A stretch of DNA of 38,077 bases from Silicimonas sp. (GTDB lineage: Bacteria > Pseudomonadota > Alphaproteobacteria > Rhodobacterales > Rhodobacteraceae): the NCBI GenBank assembly GCA_022824315.1, contig JAJEAC010000034.1:1-38077 (forward strand), in the 5' to 3' direction. Shown here piece by piece: positions 1-8,706 of this stretch. Within the stretch, counting starts at the first letter, position 1. The number at the start of each line of letters is the position of its first letter. Below the pieces are notes generated by a model that saw only the letters and a list, made by a program, of their open reading frames with translations, ran no database searches and was not told where the DNA came from. Made by a program: the position numbers and the translations under genes.

Positions 1-57
1 CATTGTCTCTTGTACCGGAATGTGAATATGTCCGACCAGGATTTCGGAGCGAACGTC

Positions 58-1257
58 ATGAACCTGTCCAGCGGCATTTCCTATCTTGCCATACCCGGCC
101 CCTCGGTCATGCCGGAGCGGGTGTTGATGGCGATGCACAGAAGTGCGCCCAACATCTACGAGGGCGAACTTGTGGACATGGTGCCCGATCTTGTCGATCG
201 CCTGAAACAGGTCGCGCGAACGCAGCACGACGTGGCAATCTACATTGCCAACGGTCATGGAGCCTGGGAGGCGGCAATTTCGAACACGCTGTCCGCCGGC
301 GAGCGCGCAATCGCCCTCGCCACGGGTTCCTTTGCCCACGGTTGGTCCGAAGTGGCCCGGCGAATGGGAGTCGAAACGGAAGTTCTGGACTTCGGGCAAC
401 GCAGCGCCGTCGACCCGGAGCGACTTGTCGAGCGCCTTCGCAAGGACCACGATCACGAAATCAAGGCCATCCTTGCCGTTCACACGGACACATCTACAGG
501 CATTCGCAATGACATCGAGGCCATACGGTCTGCCATCGACGTGGCTGGGCATCCGGCACTCTTTATGGTCGACTGCATGGCGTCCCTGGGATGCGACCGA
601 TTTGAGATGGATGCTTGGGGCGTCGATGTCATGGTTGCCGGCTCTCAAAAGGGCCTGATGACTCCGCCCGGGCTCGGTTTCGTGTATTTCAACAATAAGG
701 CCAGCCAGGCCAGGAACGGTGCCGGTCTCGTCACCTACTATTGGGACTGGTGCACGCGCGTCGTGCCGGAGATTTTCTACCAGTATTTTGCCGGAACGGC
801 ACCTGCGCACCATCTTTATGGTCTTCGCGAAGCGCTGCTGATGATCGAGGAGGAAGGTCTCGAAAACATCTGGGCACGACACGCAGCCATTGCCGAAGCC
901 GTCTGGGCCAGCTTCGACCATTGGGGAAAGGACGGTCCGCTGGAAGTGAATGCGCCGGAGCGTTCGATACGGTCGCATTCCGTCACCGCCCTGCGCACGG
1001 GCTCAGAGAAGGCGACCGCGCTCAGGGAATGGTGCGAGCACCGTGCGGGCCTCACGTTGGGAATCGGCCTCGGCATGGCGGAAAAGACCACGCCTGAATG
1101 GCACCACTTCTTCCGGCTTGGCCATATGGGGCATGTCAATGCCCAGATGATACTCGGCGCCCTCGGCACCATTGAGGCCGGGTTGAAGGCCGTCGATCTG
1201 CCGCACAGCCCTGGCGGCACGTTGAAGGCGTCAGAATTGATCGCCGCACGGGCCTGA
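58..1257 (+). CDS. Class V aminotransferase (alanine/serine-glyoxylate aminotransferase-like)
   Basis: This is a PLP-dependent fold-type I transaminase of about 399 residues, a normal length for the family. The expected PLP lysine is K198 in the segment AGSQKGLMTPPG. The cofactor-contacting aspartate is D172 in VDCMASLG, and a substrate/phosphate loop HTDTSTG lies at 142-148. Family members transfer amino groups from alanine or serine to glyoxylate or related 2-oxo acids in the cytoplasm; the exact donor cannot be read from sequence. I chose the ATG at 58 because GGAG lies about 9 bases upstream and homologues typically begin near the xGPSVMPERV segment. An in-frame ATG at 28 is the alternative. 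It is the only gene on its strand at this edge, and whatever lies upstream is outside the window. Confidence 0.85.
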   Translation: MNLSSGISYLAIPGPSVMPERVLMAMHRSAPNIYEGELVDMVPDLVDRLKQVARTQHDVAIYIANGHGAWEAAISNTLSAGERAIALATGSFAHGWSEVARRMGVETEVLDFGQRSAVDPERLVERLRKDHDHEIKAILAVHTDTSTGIRNDIEAIRSAIDVAGHPALFMVDCMASLGCDRFEMDAWGVDVMVAGSQKGLMTPPGLGFVYFNNKASQARNGAGLVTYYWDWCTRVVPEIFYQYFAGTAPAHHLYGLREALLMIEEEGLENIWARHAAIAEAVWASFDHWGKDGPLEVNAPERSIRSHSVTALRTGSEKATALREWCEHRAGLTLGIGLGMAEKTTPEWHHFFRLGHMGHVNAQMILGALGTIEAGLKAVDLPHSPGGTLKASELIAARA

Positions 1258-1672
1258 CGGTCTGCACAACCGCCTCGAAAGGTCCCAGATCCGGCATTGA
1301 CCAAGGCACGCGACCGGTCGCGTCGCACGAGATTGAACCGCAAACTGTATCGCCATCGCCTGATTCAGGGGGCTCATTGCGGTGTTCACGCAGAAATCCG
1401 CAGAGAGTGCTTGCCACGCGCTGGACCAGAATCGAGCGCCGTTTCACTGAGACTGACATCCGAAACGCCTCGCCAACGACACTCGTCGGCACCGGCCAGA
1501 AGACCGACACCGTGTTTCAGACACTGCATTGTGTTGGAAAGGACAGGATTGATGATCACGTGATCGGCAGTTACGCCAGCACTTGACAAGATCCGACAGG
1601 TCTAGCTGCCGCCGCTCAGGGCGGCGACAGCAAGGAAGGCAGGCGGATACCGAATTTCATTCGCCGCCGGCA
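1258..1672. other. Convergent intergenic region, no gene seen
   Basis: This spacer lies between the 3' ends of the aminotransferase (plus) and the AAA+ ATPase (minus). Short open frames exist on both strands, but none has a convincing ribosome site or recognisable protein. Apart from the stem-loop at 1605-1631 I see nothing functional in it. Confidence 0.5.
1605..1631 (-). terminator. Probable transcription terminator hairpin of the AAA+ gene
   Basis: Arms at 1605-1615 and 1621-1631 form an 11 bp GC-rich stem around a 5-base loop. One position pairs as U-G only in minus-strand RNA and is an A-C mismatch in plus-strand RNA, so it fits a terminator for the minus-strand gene ending 41 bases away. 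There is no clear U-tract. Confidence 0.4.
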
Positions 1673-2845
1673 TCAGTGCATTGCTGGTCGCTCGACCAGT
1701 TCTTCGGCCCGTCCGAGCATCCTTGACACATCGCGCAGGCTCAACCGTCTCTGGCGGCATCCCGTCGTCGAGGTCCGTTCGATCGCACACTGGACCGCGT
1801 CCGCAGCCGCCATCGGCAGGCCGCGGCGGATCGCCTGGCGCCTTGCGAAACCGCTCAGTTCCTCCACGGAAAGATCGCCAAGCCGAACGACCTCGCATCG
1901 GCTCCGCACGGGTTCGGAGACGAAACAGATCTCGTTCGCCGTGAGCACCCAGCTCAGGTGCCTCATGTCCACGCCGATCCTGTAGTACGGGCACGTCCAG
2001 CGCCGTGCGCTGCCCGGCTCCAGCAGGCCGAGAAGCGCGGGCTGGAATGCGAGCGAATTTCCCGAAGTGGACCGCTTAACACCCACCTTGTCGACCTCGT
2101 CGACAACAATGACAGGGTTTGCAATTCGAGACGACATCATCGTCTGCAACGGTCGCCCCGGCATCTCGCCGGACCAGCCGCGCTCCGTACCGGCCAAGGC
2201 CATGCTCGACAGCCCCTGGCCAGCGTCAATCACGCAATGCGGCAGATCGAGGGCTTTGGCCAGTCCGTGCGCCCAAGCGGTCTTGCCGATTCCTGGCGGA
2301 CCGTGAAGCAACAATGGCCCGACACTGATCGGCTGGCCCCTCCGCGCGCAGCGCCGGAGCGCATGCCAGACGGCGGTGGTCGCGGTCCCCATCCAGGGAA
2401 ACTCCGCGTGCAGTGCCGCAGCCAGTTCGTCTGCCGAGGCCTCGTCGGCAATGGTCTTGGCCGGAATCATGCCAGCCAGTTGAAGAAGGGCGGCTCGGTC
2501 GCACTTATCTCTCTCCTTGGCGAGGTGTCTCAGCGACGTCTGGTTCGCGGACCTCCGGCGCGCGACGATCCTCTTGGCACGGTGGCGAATCCGCTGCCAG
2601 TCGAGTTGCTCCAACCCCAAACCGCGCATATCCGCCTCAAAGGCTTCAAAACCCTCCATGTCCGCCTCATGACCATCCATGTTTGCCTCAAAATCGTCCA
2701 AATCCGCCTGGACGGGCGATTCCGGCCCTTCAGAGCGCAAGCGTATCAGATGCCTGGCAAGCCTTCGGCAAATTGCGTTAATGCCCGACTCGGAACACAC
2801 CGGCGGATGGAACAGGCGGATCTTCGTTTCGGAGGTAGCTGACAT
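1673..2845 (-). CDS. AAA+ ATPase, Lon-like ATPase module without protease domain
   Basis: A cytoplasmic protein of about 390 residues. The AAA+ core has a Walker A GPPGIGKT at 182-189, Walker B VIVVDE at 245-250, a sensor-1 VLTAN segment, and an arginine-finger-like VRSRC. The core layout resembles the Lon ATPase module, but the protein ends after the small alpha-helical lid, and no serine-lysine protease domain follows. The N-terminal 120 residues are unlike Lon and include a short acidic repeat (about 48-75) built from FEAxM and EADM-like steps. The ATG at 2845 is preferred over an upstream one because GAGG lies about 10 bases ahead of it. It stands alone, flanked by two gene-poor spacers. 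The substrate is unknown; it may be a remodelling ATPase of an accessory system. Confidence 0.75.
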   Translation of the reverse strand: MSATSETKIRLFHPPVCSESGINAICRRLARHLIRLRSEGPESPVQADLDDFEANMDGHEADMEGFEAFEADMRGLGLEQLDWQRIRHRAKRIVARRRSANQTSLRHLAKERDKCDRAALLQLAGMIPAKTIADEASADELAAALHAEFPWMGTATTAVWHALRRCARRGQPISVGPLLLHGPPGIGKTAWAHGLAKALDLPHCVIDAGQGLSSMALAGTERGWSGEMPGRPLQTMMSSRIANPVIVVDEVDKVGVKRSTSGNSLAFQPALLGLLEPGSARRWTCPYYRIGVDMRHLSWVLTANEICFVSEPVRSRCEVVRLGDLSVEELSGFARRQAIRRGLPMAAADAVQCAIERTSTTGCRQRRLSLRDVSRMLGRAEELVERPAMH

Positions 2846-3271
2846 GTCGGAGAACCTCGATAATGCCCACCCGCCCGGAAAGGCAGGACGCGCCAAATTG
2901 GAAAAAATGGGAGGGCGGCGAAGTCGCCGCTAGCGGTTCAGGCCCAGAATCCGGGCTGGCGCTTCCGTTCTGGATCTGAGCAGTGCATCTGCGTCAAACT
3001 CAACATGCCGGGCTGCTCGCATGATTCGATAGGCCGATCAAGTGCAATTGCATAACTTCTCGGCAGCAGGCCGTACGTGAGCTGCAGGTAGCAAGCCATT
3101 TGCTCGGTCTCACAGTGACTGCCAAAGCCCCGGAGCGGCATATCATGGGACTGGACGAGCGATGAGGGGAAACGACAAGAACAGTCCTAGAATCTCTTCG
3201 ATGGGCGGCAATCCGGGCACGGGACCGTAGCAGATTCTCACGTTTCGCATCCCAAGGGTGCCACCGCCCGG
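2846..3271. other. Intergenic region, no gene seen
   Basis: Spacer between two minus-strand ATPase genes. It holds a small perfect stem-loop (2915-2930) and otherwise no supported coding sequence. Short open frames here lack ribosome sites and recognisable products. Confidence 0.5.
2902..2930 (-). terminator. Possible weak terminator
   Basis: Perfect 6 bp arms at 2915-2920 and 2925-2930 enclose a 4-base loop. Minus-strand RNA then carries a run of U (complement of 2902-2907) about 7 bases after the stem. That gap is wider than usual for an intrinsic terminator, so the call is tentative. It could end transcripts from the ATPase/nuclease gene upstream. Confidence 0.3.
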
Positions 3272-4837
3272 TCAGGCAGATTCGGCCCTGATCTCCAGAA
3301 GGTTCCTCGCCTCGCGGCCACAGGCCACGCCGAGCAGGTGGACGGGCTCCTCGCGGTCGCGATGCTTCTCGGCGTAGCCCCGCTCCCGCATCTGTCTGAC
3401 CGCCGCATCGAGAGCGGCAGCCGCGTCCTCTTCGCCGTCGGCCATCTTGAACTCGATGACGAACACCTGCCCGCCCGTCAGCACGACCATGTCGGCGCGG
3501 CCATGGCTCGACGCGTCCTCCGCACGGACATCCACCCCGACGGCCCGGAGGCACATGTGCAGCAGGCTCGCGTACCAGGCCTCGTAGCGCGCGAGGTCGC
3601 CCGTCGCGTGCCACTGGTAGGGGATCCCCGACAGGTAGGACCGGAGCACGTCGCCAAATCCCTCGAAGTCGTTCGCCTCGAGAAGCCCGCAGAGCTCCCT
3701 GGCCTGATCCAGAGGCTCCTTTCCTGCCTTCCCCAGATGGCCGAGCAGGCCGCGGTTCAGGCTGACCCGCACTTCGAGGTTCGGATAGTCAAGCCTGTAG
3801 AGATTGTCGAATTCATCCCGTCTCTCTTCCGCGATGGTCAGGTAGCCGGTCTGGAACAGGAGCGCCTCGATCCCGATGTCGTTCACGTCGAACTTGGACA
3901 CGAGCGACATGTGCGCCATCCGGTTCTCAAGCTCCATCGGGCTGACGGACCTTTCCATCAGCATCCGGAACAGGAAGGTCGGGGACCCGGTCTCGAACCA
4001 ATAGGGACGGAACGCGCGTTTCCGCAGCAGCAGCAGCACGTCATAGGGGTTGTAGACCCTCTCGCCGCCCGTCCAATGATAGCCGTTGTACCAGGTCCGG
4101 ATCTCCTCACGGTCCAACCCTTCAAGCTCGGGTCCGAACACGCGGTCCAGATCGTCCTCCGTGTAGCCGCAGATCGTGGCGTAGCGCGGGTCCAGGCTGA
4201 TGTCATCGAGGTTGTTGAGGCCCGAGAACAGGCTGACCTTGGAGAACATGCTGACGCCGGTGACGAAGGTGAAGCGGACATGCTCTGCGCAGTCCTTGAT
4301 GATGCCGTAGAACCCGCGCAGGTAGTCCCGGTTGGCGGTCGCGAGATCGGGATCGTGCAGCACGTCCAGGATTGGCTTGTCGTACTCGTCCACGAGAACG
4401 ATCACCTGACACCCCGTCTTGCGATGCAGGCGGTCCAGAATGTTACGCAACCGCCTGGGACCGGTATCGGATGTCGGGACAGGGACGAGATCGTGATGAC
4501 GTTCGATCGCCTCAAGCTGCTCGATGACGTCCCCCTCGATCTCTCCCGGTTCATCGTATTTCCCGCCGAAGCTCAGCCGCACCACCGGATGGCGGACCGA
4601 CCAGTCCCAGTGTTCGTGGATGTCCAGGCCCCGGAACAGCTCCTCGCGGCCCTCGAACAGCGATCTCAGCGTGTCCAGCAGGAGGCTCTTGCCGAACCGG
4701 CGGGGACGGGACAGGAAGCAGTGGTCGCTCCGGTCGATAAGATCCCGGATGAGCGGGGTCTTGTCGACGTAGTAGCTGTCGGTTTCCCGGAGACGCCGGA
4801 ACGACTGGATCCCGATGGGAAGACGGCGGCGGGTCAT
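3272..4837 (-). CDS. AAA-ATPase-like / PD-(D/E)XK nuclease family protein
   Basis: A protein of about 521 residues with the two-part architecture of the AAA-ATPase_like (PF09820) plus PDDEXK_9 (PF08011) family. The N-terminus has the typical opening LPIGIQSFRRLRE and YYVDKT. A degenerate P-loop SRPRRFGKS lies at 43-51, and Walker B VIVLVDEYDKP follows near 145-155. The C-terminal nuclease-like core shows D449 and E462-x-K464, the latter in VIEFK. Members are common, often multicopy accessory genes of unproven function; nuclease activity is inferred from the fold. The ATG at 4837 is chosen because GGAGAG precedes it by 4 bases, whereas the ATG at 4858 has no ribosome site. It is monocistronic, with long non-coding flanks. 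A long open frame on the opposite strand is a shadow of this gene. Confidence 0.85.
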   Translation of the reverse strand: MTRRRLPIGIQSFRRLRETDSYYVDKTPLIRDLIDRSDHCFLSRPRRFGKSLLLDTLRSLFEGREELFRGLDIHEHWDWSVRHPVVRLSFGGKYDEPGEIEGDVIEQLEAIERHHDLVPVPTSDTGPRRLRNILDRLHRKTGCQVIVLVDEYDKPILDVLHDPDLATANRDYLRGFYGIIKDCAEHVRFTFVTGVSMFSKVSLFSGLNNLDDISLDPRYATICGYTEDDLDRVFGPELEGLDREEIRTWYNGYHWTGGERVYNPYDVLLLLRKRAFRPYWFETGSPTFLFRMLMERSVSPMELENRMAHMSLVSKFDVNDIGIEALLFQTGYLTIAEERRDEFDNLYRLDYPNLEVRVSLNRGLLGHLGKAGKEPLDQARELCGLLEANDFEGFGDVLRSYLSGIPYQWHATGDLARYEAWYASLLHMCLRAVGVDVRAEDASSHGRADMVVLTGGQVFVIEFKMADGEEDAAAALDAAVRQMRERGYAEKHRDREEPVHLLGVACGREARNLLEIRAESA

Positions 4838-5749
4838 CGGTCTCTCCGTTCGCGGCATTCGGAAAACCCGTTGCGGGGCTCACGCGACCTTACCAAGGAA
4901 CTGTGGCTCATGCCATGCCCGCGGTCCGGAACGCCCCGATCTACCAGCGGACACGTAGCAGCGAGCCGGTCGACGGGTGCATCCTGGGTTACCCCAAGCT
5001 TCTCGAGTCCACCCGATCAGGTAGTTTGATGTGACCGAAATTCGGTATTCGAAGGCGGCATTCTCAAGACAGGGCGACATTTCTGTCGGCTGCAATTCGC
5101 GCCCTTTGGCCTCATTTCGGCCGTGTCGCGTTGGTGACCTCAGCGTGCTGAAGCGCGAAGCAACCGTCTGGGAATCAACGATCACGTCATTCCGTCCGGC
5201 GCGCCCATGGCTGCCACCGCGTTGAAGAGAAGGAGCGACGCGACCGCGTGAAGCTTCCGGCGATTGGCGCGAATGCGGGAAACTTCGTCGTCCGTCCGAA
5301 CCGCCAAGCTGCCTTTGCAGGGTCACATCAATTGGGGCTGATATATACATGACTGAAATTCTTCAGCCGTATACCGTTCCGCGTCCTCGTCCGGCGACCC
5401 GGCGCGATAGTCTTCAAGAACACTCTCGGACGCACCGGGACGGCTCTTGGAGCCGGTGACCCACCCGGCCACCGCCACCCGGCCACCGCCACCAAGCGAT
5501 GGAGAATGGTCCGTGCCGCGTTGACATCACGGCAACTTTGCGGACCTTGTGCGCTACATTCCCGCCGGCACTCGCAGCCTTGCGGTTCGGTTGTTGAATG
5601 CGCCTGACCCTCTCCCGCGCACAATGCACGGGCAGAACGAAAGCGCAGCACTTTTCCTCCATGCCTTTCAGCAAAGTATGTAATCCCCCATCAATTCAGG
5701 GACAGCACAGGATTGCCGTGACAGCCGATTCCATTTCCAGCAAGCATGA
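4838..5749. other. Long gene-poor stretch
   Basis: About 0.9 kb between the ATPase/nuclease gene and the end of the large array. No open frame here has a convincing ribosome site or family resemblance. It contains a 14 bp unit repeated twice plus a partial third copy at 5461-5493. It may hold decayed sequence, but I cannot identify any parent gene. Confidence 0.5.
5461..5493. repeat. Short tandem repeat, 14 bp unit x 2.4
   Basis: The unit ccacccggccaccg occurs at 5461-5474 and 5475-5488, followed by the first five bases of a third copy. It lies in non-coding DNA and has no obvious role. Confidence 0.7.
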
Positions 5750-6274
5750 TCACGAAGATCTCGTGGCACGATCCTCGCTGGAATCCGGCCCTTGACTCGG
5801 CGGGGCCTTCGACGCGTTGGACAGAAGCGCTGAATTCCACAATCGCCTCCATGACATCGCCAAAAAGACCACTGCAAACAGCGCGGTTGACGCCAAGGTC
5901 ATCCGCCAGTCGTAATCTCCAGCCACATAGGCACTCATCAGCGAAACAAATGCCGCCGCCGCGGCAAATCCAAGCGTCCGCGATAAGTACTCAATGCGCG
6001 GCACTATGAGAATTGTCGCCGCATTGACGGTTGCGGCGGCCGCAAAGAGGGCCGCCACCGAGTCAAGCGTCGCGGTGCAGCGAATGAGGTTTCCGAGCGT
6101 CGCGCCATCTGCCTCGCAAACGTAGTCGGTGAGAACCAGCATGTAGATCTTCAGGACAAGAGCAATTGCCAGGGCAACGCCAAGAATGATGCTCATCGCA
6201 GTCGCGATGATTGTCACCGGACGTTCAACGGCGAGCTGGTACCTCTCTGAACGTTGATGGTTCTCCGTTGTCAT
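5750..6274 (-). CDS. Small integral membrane protein of unknown function
   Basis: A 174-residue protein that I do not recognise. It has about four hydrophobic segments, roughly at 19-44, 70-90, 100-120 and 130-147, after a hydrophilic N-terminus and before a Ser/Asp-rich tail. It probably sits in the inner membrane. Its ATG overlaps the stop of the SMP-30/isochorismatase fusion by 4 bp (ATGA), so it is the last gene of the 17-gene array and is probably translationally coupled. AGGAGG abuts the ATG with no spacer, which suggests coupling matters more than independent initiation. The loop between the first two segments carries two cysteines. No transport or enzymatic motif is visible. Confidence 0.65.
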   Translation of the reverse strand: MTTENHQRSERYQLAVERPVTIIATAMSIILGVALAIALVLKIYMLVLTDYVCEADGATLGNLIRCTATLDSVAALFAAAATVNAATILIVPRIEYLSRTLGFAAAAAFVSLMSAYVAGDYDWRMTLASTALFAVVFLAMSWRRLWNSALLSNASKAPPSQGPDSSEDRATRSS

Positions 6275-7836
6275 CCTCCTGCCCCCAGCCGAGAGATAAC
6301 GCGGTCGACGCTTGTTATTTCAGCAACATTCGACATAGCAAAGTCAATCGACGCCCTGTGCCACTCGTCATTCATGGTCGAACAGGCATCCTCGGGCACG
6401 ATCACCCGGAACCCCTTGTCCGCACCAGTGCGAGCGGTGTGTTCGACAGACATGTTGGTCCATGCACCGGTATTGATCAGCGTGTCTATCCCGCCGTGCC
6501 TGAGGTAGCTCTGCAGGCGCGAGGTTTCCCACGGGCTCATCGACATTTTTTCAACGACAAGATCGGACCCTTGCGGTTCAAGCCCGGCGACCGGGGCAGC
6601 GCCCCAGGAGCCGCGAACCATTGCTCCTGCGTCGACGAGACCCGAATAGAGCGGTGCGTTGGAGCCAATCTTTGGATGCCCCGGCTCGCAAATGAAATGC
6701 ACGTGAATGACCGTCACCCCCGCACGCCTGCAGGCATCGGCCAGCCGCCGGGAATTCGCCACAACGTTCTGCGACCTCGCGTGCGCGGGCGATCCGCTCT
6801 CGGCGAAGGCACCGCCATCGATGATGACATCGTTTTGCATGTCCTGAATGATCAGGGCTGTCTTGCGCGGGTCGATTGCCGCCGGGGCTCCCGTCGAAGC
6901 GCGTGAGGGTCCCGGTTGAGCGCGCATGAAAGGCTCCTCCCGTCCCTTAGCTTTCAACCCCACGGCATAGACGCCGGTCGTCGCGCAAATGTAGAGCGTT
7001 CGCCAGTCTTCCCCGCCCCAGTGGAGGTTTGCCGACTGCTCGGGCACGACAATCTCCCCCAGCTTCACGCCGTGGAAGTCATAGACCCAGACGCCGCCAG
7101 GACCGGTCACGTAGACGTTGCCCTTGGTGTCCGCCTTCATTCCATCGGGAAGCCCGGCGCGACCGTCCTCCTTGATGCCGCTTGCGAAGAGCCTGGCATT
7201 GACCAAGTCGCCCTTGGGGCCGATGTCGAACATCCGGATGTTGGCCTGATCCGTGTCGTTGATCCACATGAACCGCTCGCAGGGGCTGAAGCAAAGCCCA
7301 TTGGGCTGCCCGAACATGTACCTGTCGGACACAAGCTGCGGTTCGTCACCGGGACGATGCCCGGGCGGAAGCCGATAGACTCCCTGGAACCCCTGTTGAA
7401 GCGGCCTTGGCACCCCGAAATGCTCCATCCGGCCAAAGGTCGGGTCAGTGAAATAGACCGAACCGTCCGAGCGGACACAGATGTCGTTGGGGGAGTTCAA
7501 CTCCTTGCCCTCGAAGTGACTGGCGAGGACCTCGCGCGAGCCATCGCGATTGAACCGCGCGACCGACGAGGTCGCGTGTTCGCAGACCAGGAGGTTCAGG
7601 TCGGCATCATAGGTCAAACCGTTGCCCTTGTTTGACGGGCGCATGACCTCTTCGACGCCGCTTGCCTCTGACCATCTGCGCCGGACATCCCCGGGCATGT
7701 CCGAAAAGACCAGATGCCGCTCAAGCGGATGCCAAAGCGGGCCCTCGGTGAACGTGAAGCCGCTGCCGATCTGGCGCACCGGCGCATTCAAGTCGATCAG
7801 TTCGGCAAAGCGTGCGTCGGTCGCAACGTGGGGCAT
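6271..7836 (-). CDS. SMP-30/gluconolactonase domain fused to isochorismatase-like domain (catalytic Cys replaced)
   Basis: A 521-residue two-domain protein. Residues 1-300 form an SMP-30/gluconolactonase/LRE-type beta-propeller with candidate metal residues in FTEGPLW (E31), NSPND (114-118) and LPDGMK (229-234). Residues 325-521 form an isochorismatase/cysteine-hydrolase fold. D332 (in QDMQND) and K430 (in VEKMSMSPW) of the catalytic triad are present. The position of the nucleophilic cysteine is S463, in GAWTNMSVEHTAR where relatives read GVATNVCVETTAR. True isochorismatases also lack this Cys, so a non-thiol reaction or a structural role is possible. The ATG at 7836 follows the lactonase gene by 10 bp and opens directly into the propeller. 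An N-terminal lactonase activity is plausible; the C-terminal activity is open. Confidence 0.8.
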   Translation of the reverse strand: MPHVATDARFAELIDLNAPVRQIGSGFTFTEGPLWHPLERHLVFSDMPGDVRRRWSEASGVEEVMRPSNKGNGLTYDADLNLLVCEHATSSVARFNRDGSREVLASHFEGKELNSPNDICVRSDGSVYFTDPTFGRMEHFGVPRPLQQGFQGVYRLPPGHRPGDEPQLVSDRYMFGQPNGLCFSPCERFMWINDTDQANIRMFDIGPKGDLVNARLFASGIKEDGRAGLPDGMKADTKGNVYVTGPGGVWVYDFHGVKLGEIVVPEQSANLHWGGEDWRTLYICATTGVYAVGLKAKGREEPFMRAQPGPSRASTGAPAAIDPRKTALIIQDMQNDVIIDGGAFAESGSPAHARSQNVVANSRRLADACRRAGVTVIHVHFICEPGHPKIGSNAPLYSGLVDAGAMVRGSWGAAPVAGLEPQGSDLVVEKMSMSPWETSRLQSYLRHGGIDTLINTGAWTNMSVEHTARTGADKGFRVIVPEDACSTMNDEWHRASIDFAMSNVAEITSVDRVISRLGAGG

Positions 7837-7846
7837 GGCAAACTCC

Positions 7847-8695
7847 TCAGGCCGGGAACCAGTTGCGGGCCGGCAGGCTTTCAACAACGGAACCTGGGCA
7901 CGTCATGCCCAGTCGGCCCACGACCTGCCCGTGTTCGATTACCGCGCCGCGATCATGCACCGGCAACAGGTACCGATAGTTGTTGAGCAGTTTCTTGATC
8001 TGTGCCTTTTCCGAACGTTTGGAGCCGGCGTGGTTCCCGGTGACCTGTGGTTCCAGGTGGTTGTTGACCCGGACATGGTTGATGACCTGATCGTTGAAGT
8101 CATAGATGACGTCGCCGCAGATGCAGGCAAGCCCATCAGCGGTTTCGACAATCACGTTCATCGATCCTTCGGTATGTGCGCCCGCGGGTTCGCACCAGAC
8201 ACCCGGGATGATCTCTTCGGCGCCCGTGATCTCGAGGTCAAGGAAACGAATGGCTTCGGGTTCGTAGATCCTGTCGACAAGGTGCTTGACGTCCGGCTTG
8301 GGGTACTGCGGATACATGATGCCCGAGACCGAGAACTCCATTTCCCGGCGGTTAAGAACGACCGTCGTGTTTAGAGGAAAATCGTCATCGTTTCCGGCGT
8401 GGTCGATGTGCAGATGCGTATGCAGGATGTAACGGATGTCGCCCGGCCGGAGCCCATGCCTGGACAGTTGCTGCTCCACGGTGTTTTCGTGATAGCAGTG
8501 CCCCCGCATGCCCAAGGTTTCCATGATCGCGTTGTCGCGATACCCGGTGTCGACCAGAACCGGATGCTGCCCGCCGAGAATGAGAAACCCGTAGGTCGGA
8601 ACGCGACGAACGCGTCCGCAGTCGTGGCCCAGAACCAGAAAGCTGGCTTCGAGCTCGATGTCTCCAAAATCAAGTATGTGGATCGTGAGGGCCAT
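7847..8695 (-). CDS. Metallo-beta-lactamase-fold lactonase (N-acyl-homoserine-lactonase family type)
   Basis: A 282-residue protein with the di-zinc signature HTHLHIDHAGN (HxHxDH). A later histidine lies in GAHTEGSMN, the bridging aspartate in CGDVIYD, and a final histidine in LPVHDRGA. This is the layout of AiiA/AttM-like lactonases and related ring-opening hydrolases. In this array a catabolic lactone or cyclic ester/amide is more likely than a quorum-sensing signal. That is inference from context. The ATG at 8695 has AAGGGAG about 6 bases upstream. The gene begins 11 bp after the amidohydrolase stop and is followed 10 bp later by the SMP-30 fusion. No signal peptide is evident, so it should act in the cytoplasm. 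Confidence 0.8.
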   Translation of the reverse strand: MALTIHILDFGDIELEASFLVLGHDCGRVRRVPTYGFLILGGQHPVLVDTGYRDNAIMETLGMRGHCYHENTVEQQLSRHGLRPGDIRYILHTHLHIDHAGNDDDFPLNTTVVLNRREMEFSVSGIMYPQYPKPDVKHLVDRIYEPEAIRFLDLEITGAEEIIPGVWCEPAGAHTEGSMNVIVETADGLACICGDVIYDFNDQVINHVRVNNHLEPQVTGNHAGSKRSEKAQIKKLLNNYRYLLPVHDRGAVIEHGQVVGRLGMTCPGSVVESLPARNWFPA

Positions 8696-8706
8696 TGGGT
8701 ACTCCC

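Noticed and set aside
2938..3141. 67-codon minus-strand frame after the ATPase/nuclease gene
   Set aside because: No ribosome site, no domain and no neighbour coupling.
3338..5029. Plus-strand open frame of 563 codons opposite the ATPase/nuclease gene
   Set aside because: The minus strand encodes a recognisable PF09820/PF08011 protein with an SD; the antisense frame has no family features.
5461..5493. CRISPR-like repeat
   Set aside because: Only two full 14 bp units, directly adjacent with no spacers.
7847..8695. Quorum-quenching enzyme
   Set aside because: The fold supports a lactonase, but there is no LuxI/LuxR gene nearby and the gene is embedded in a catabolic array.
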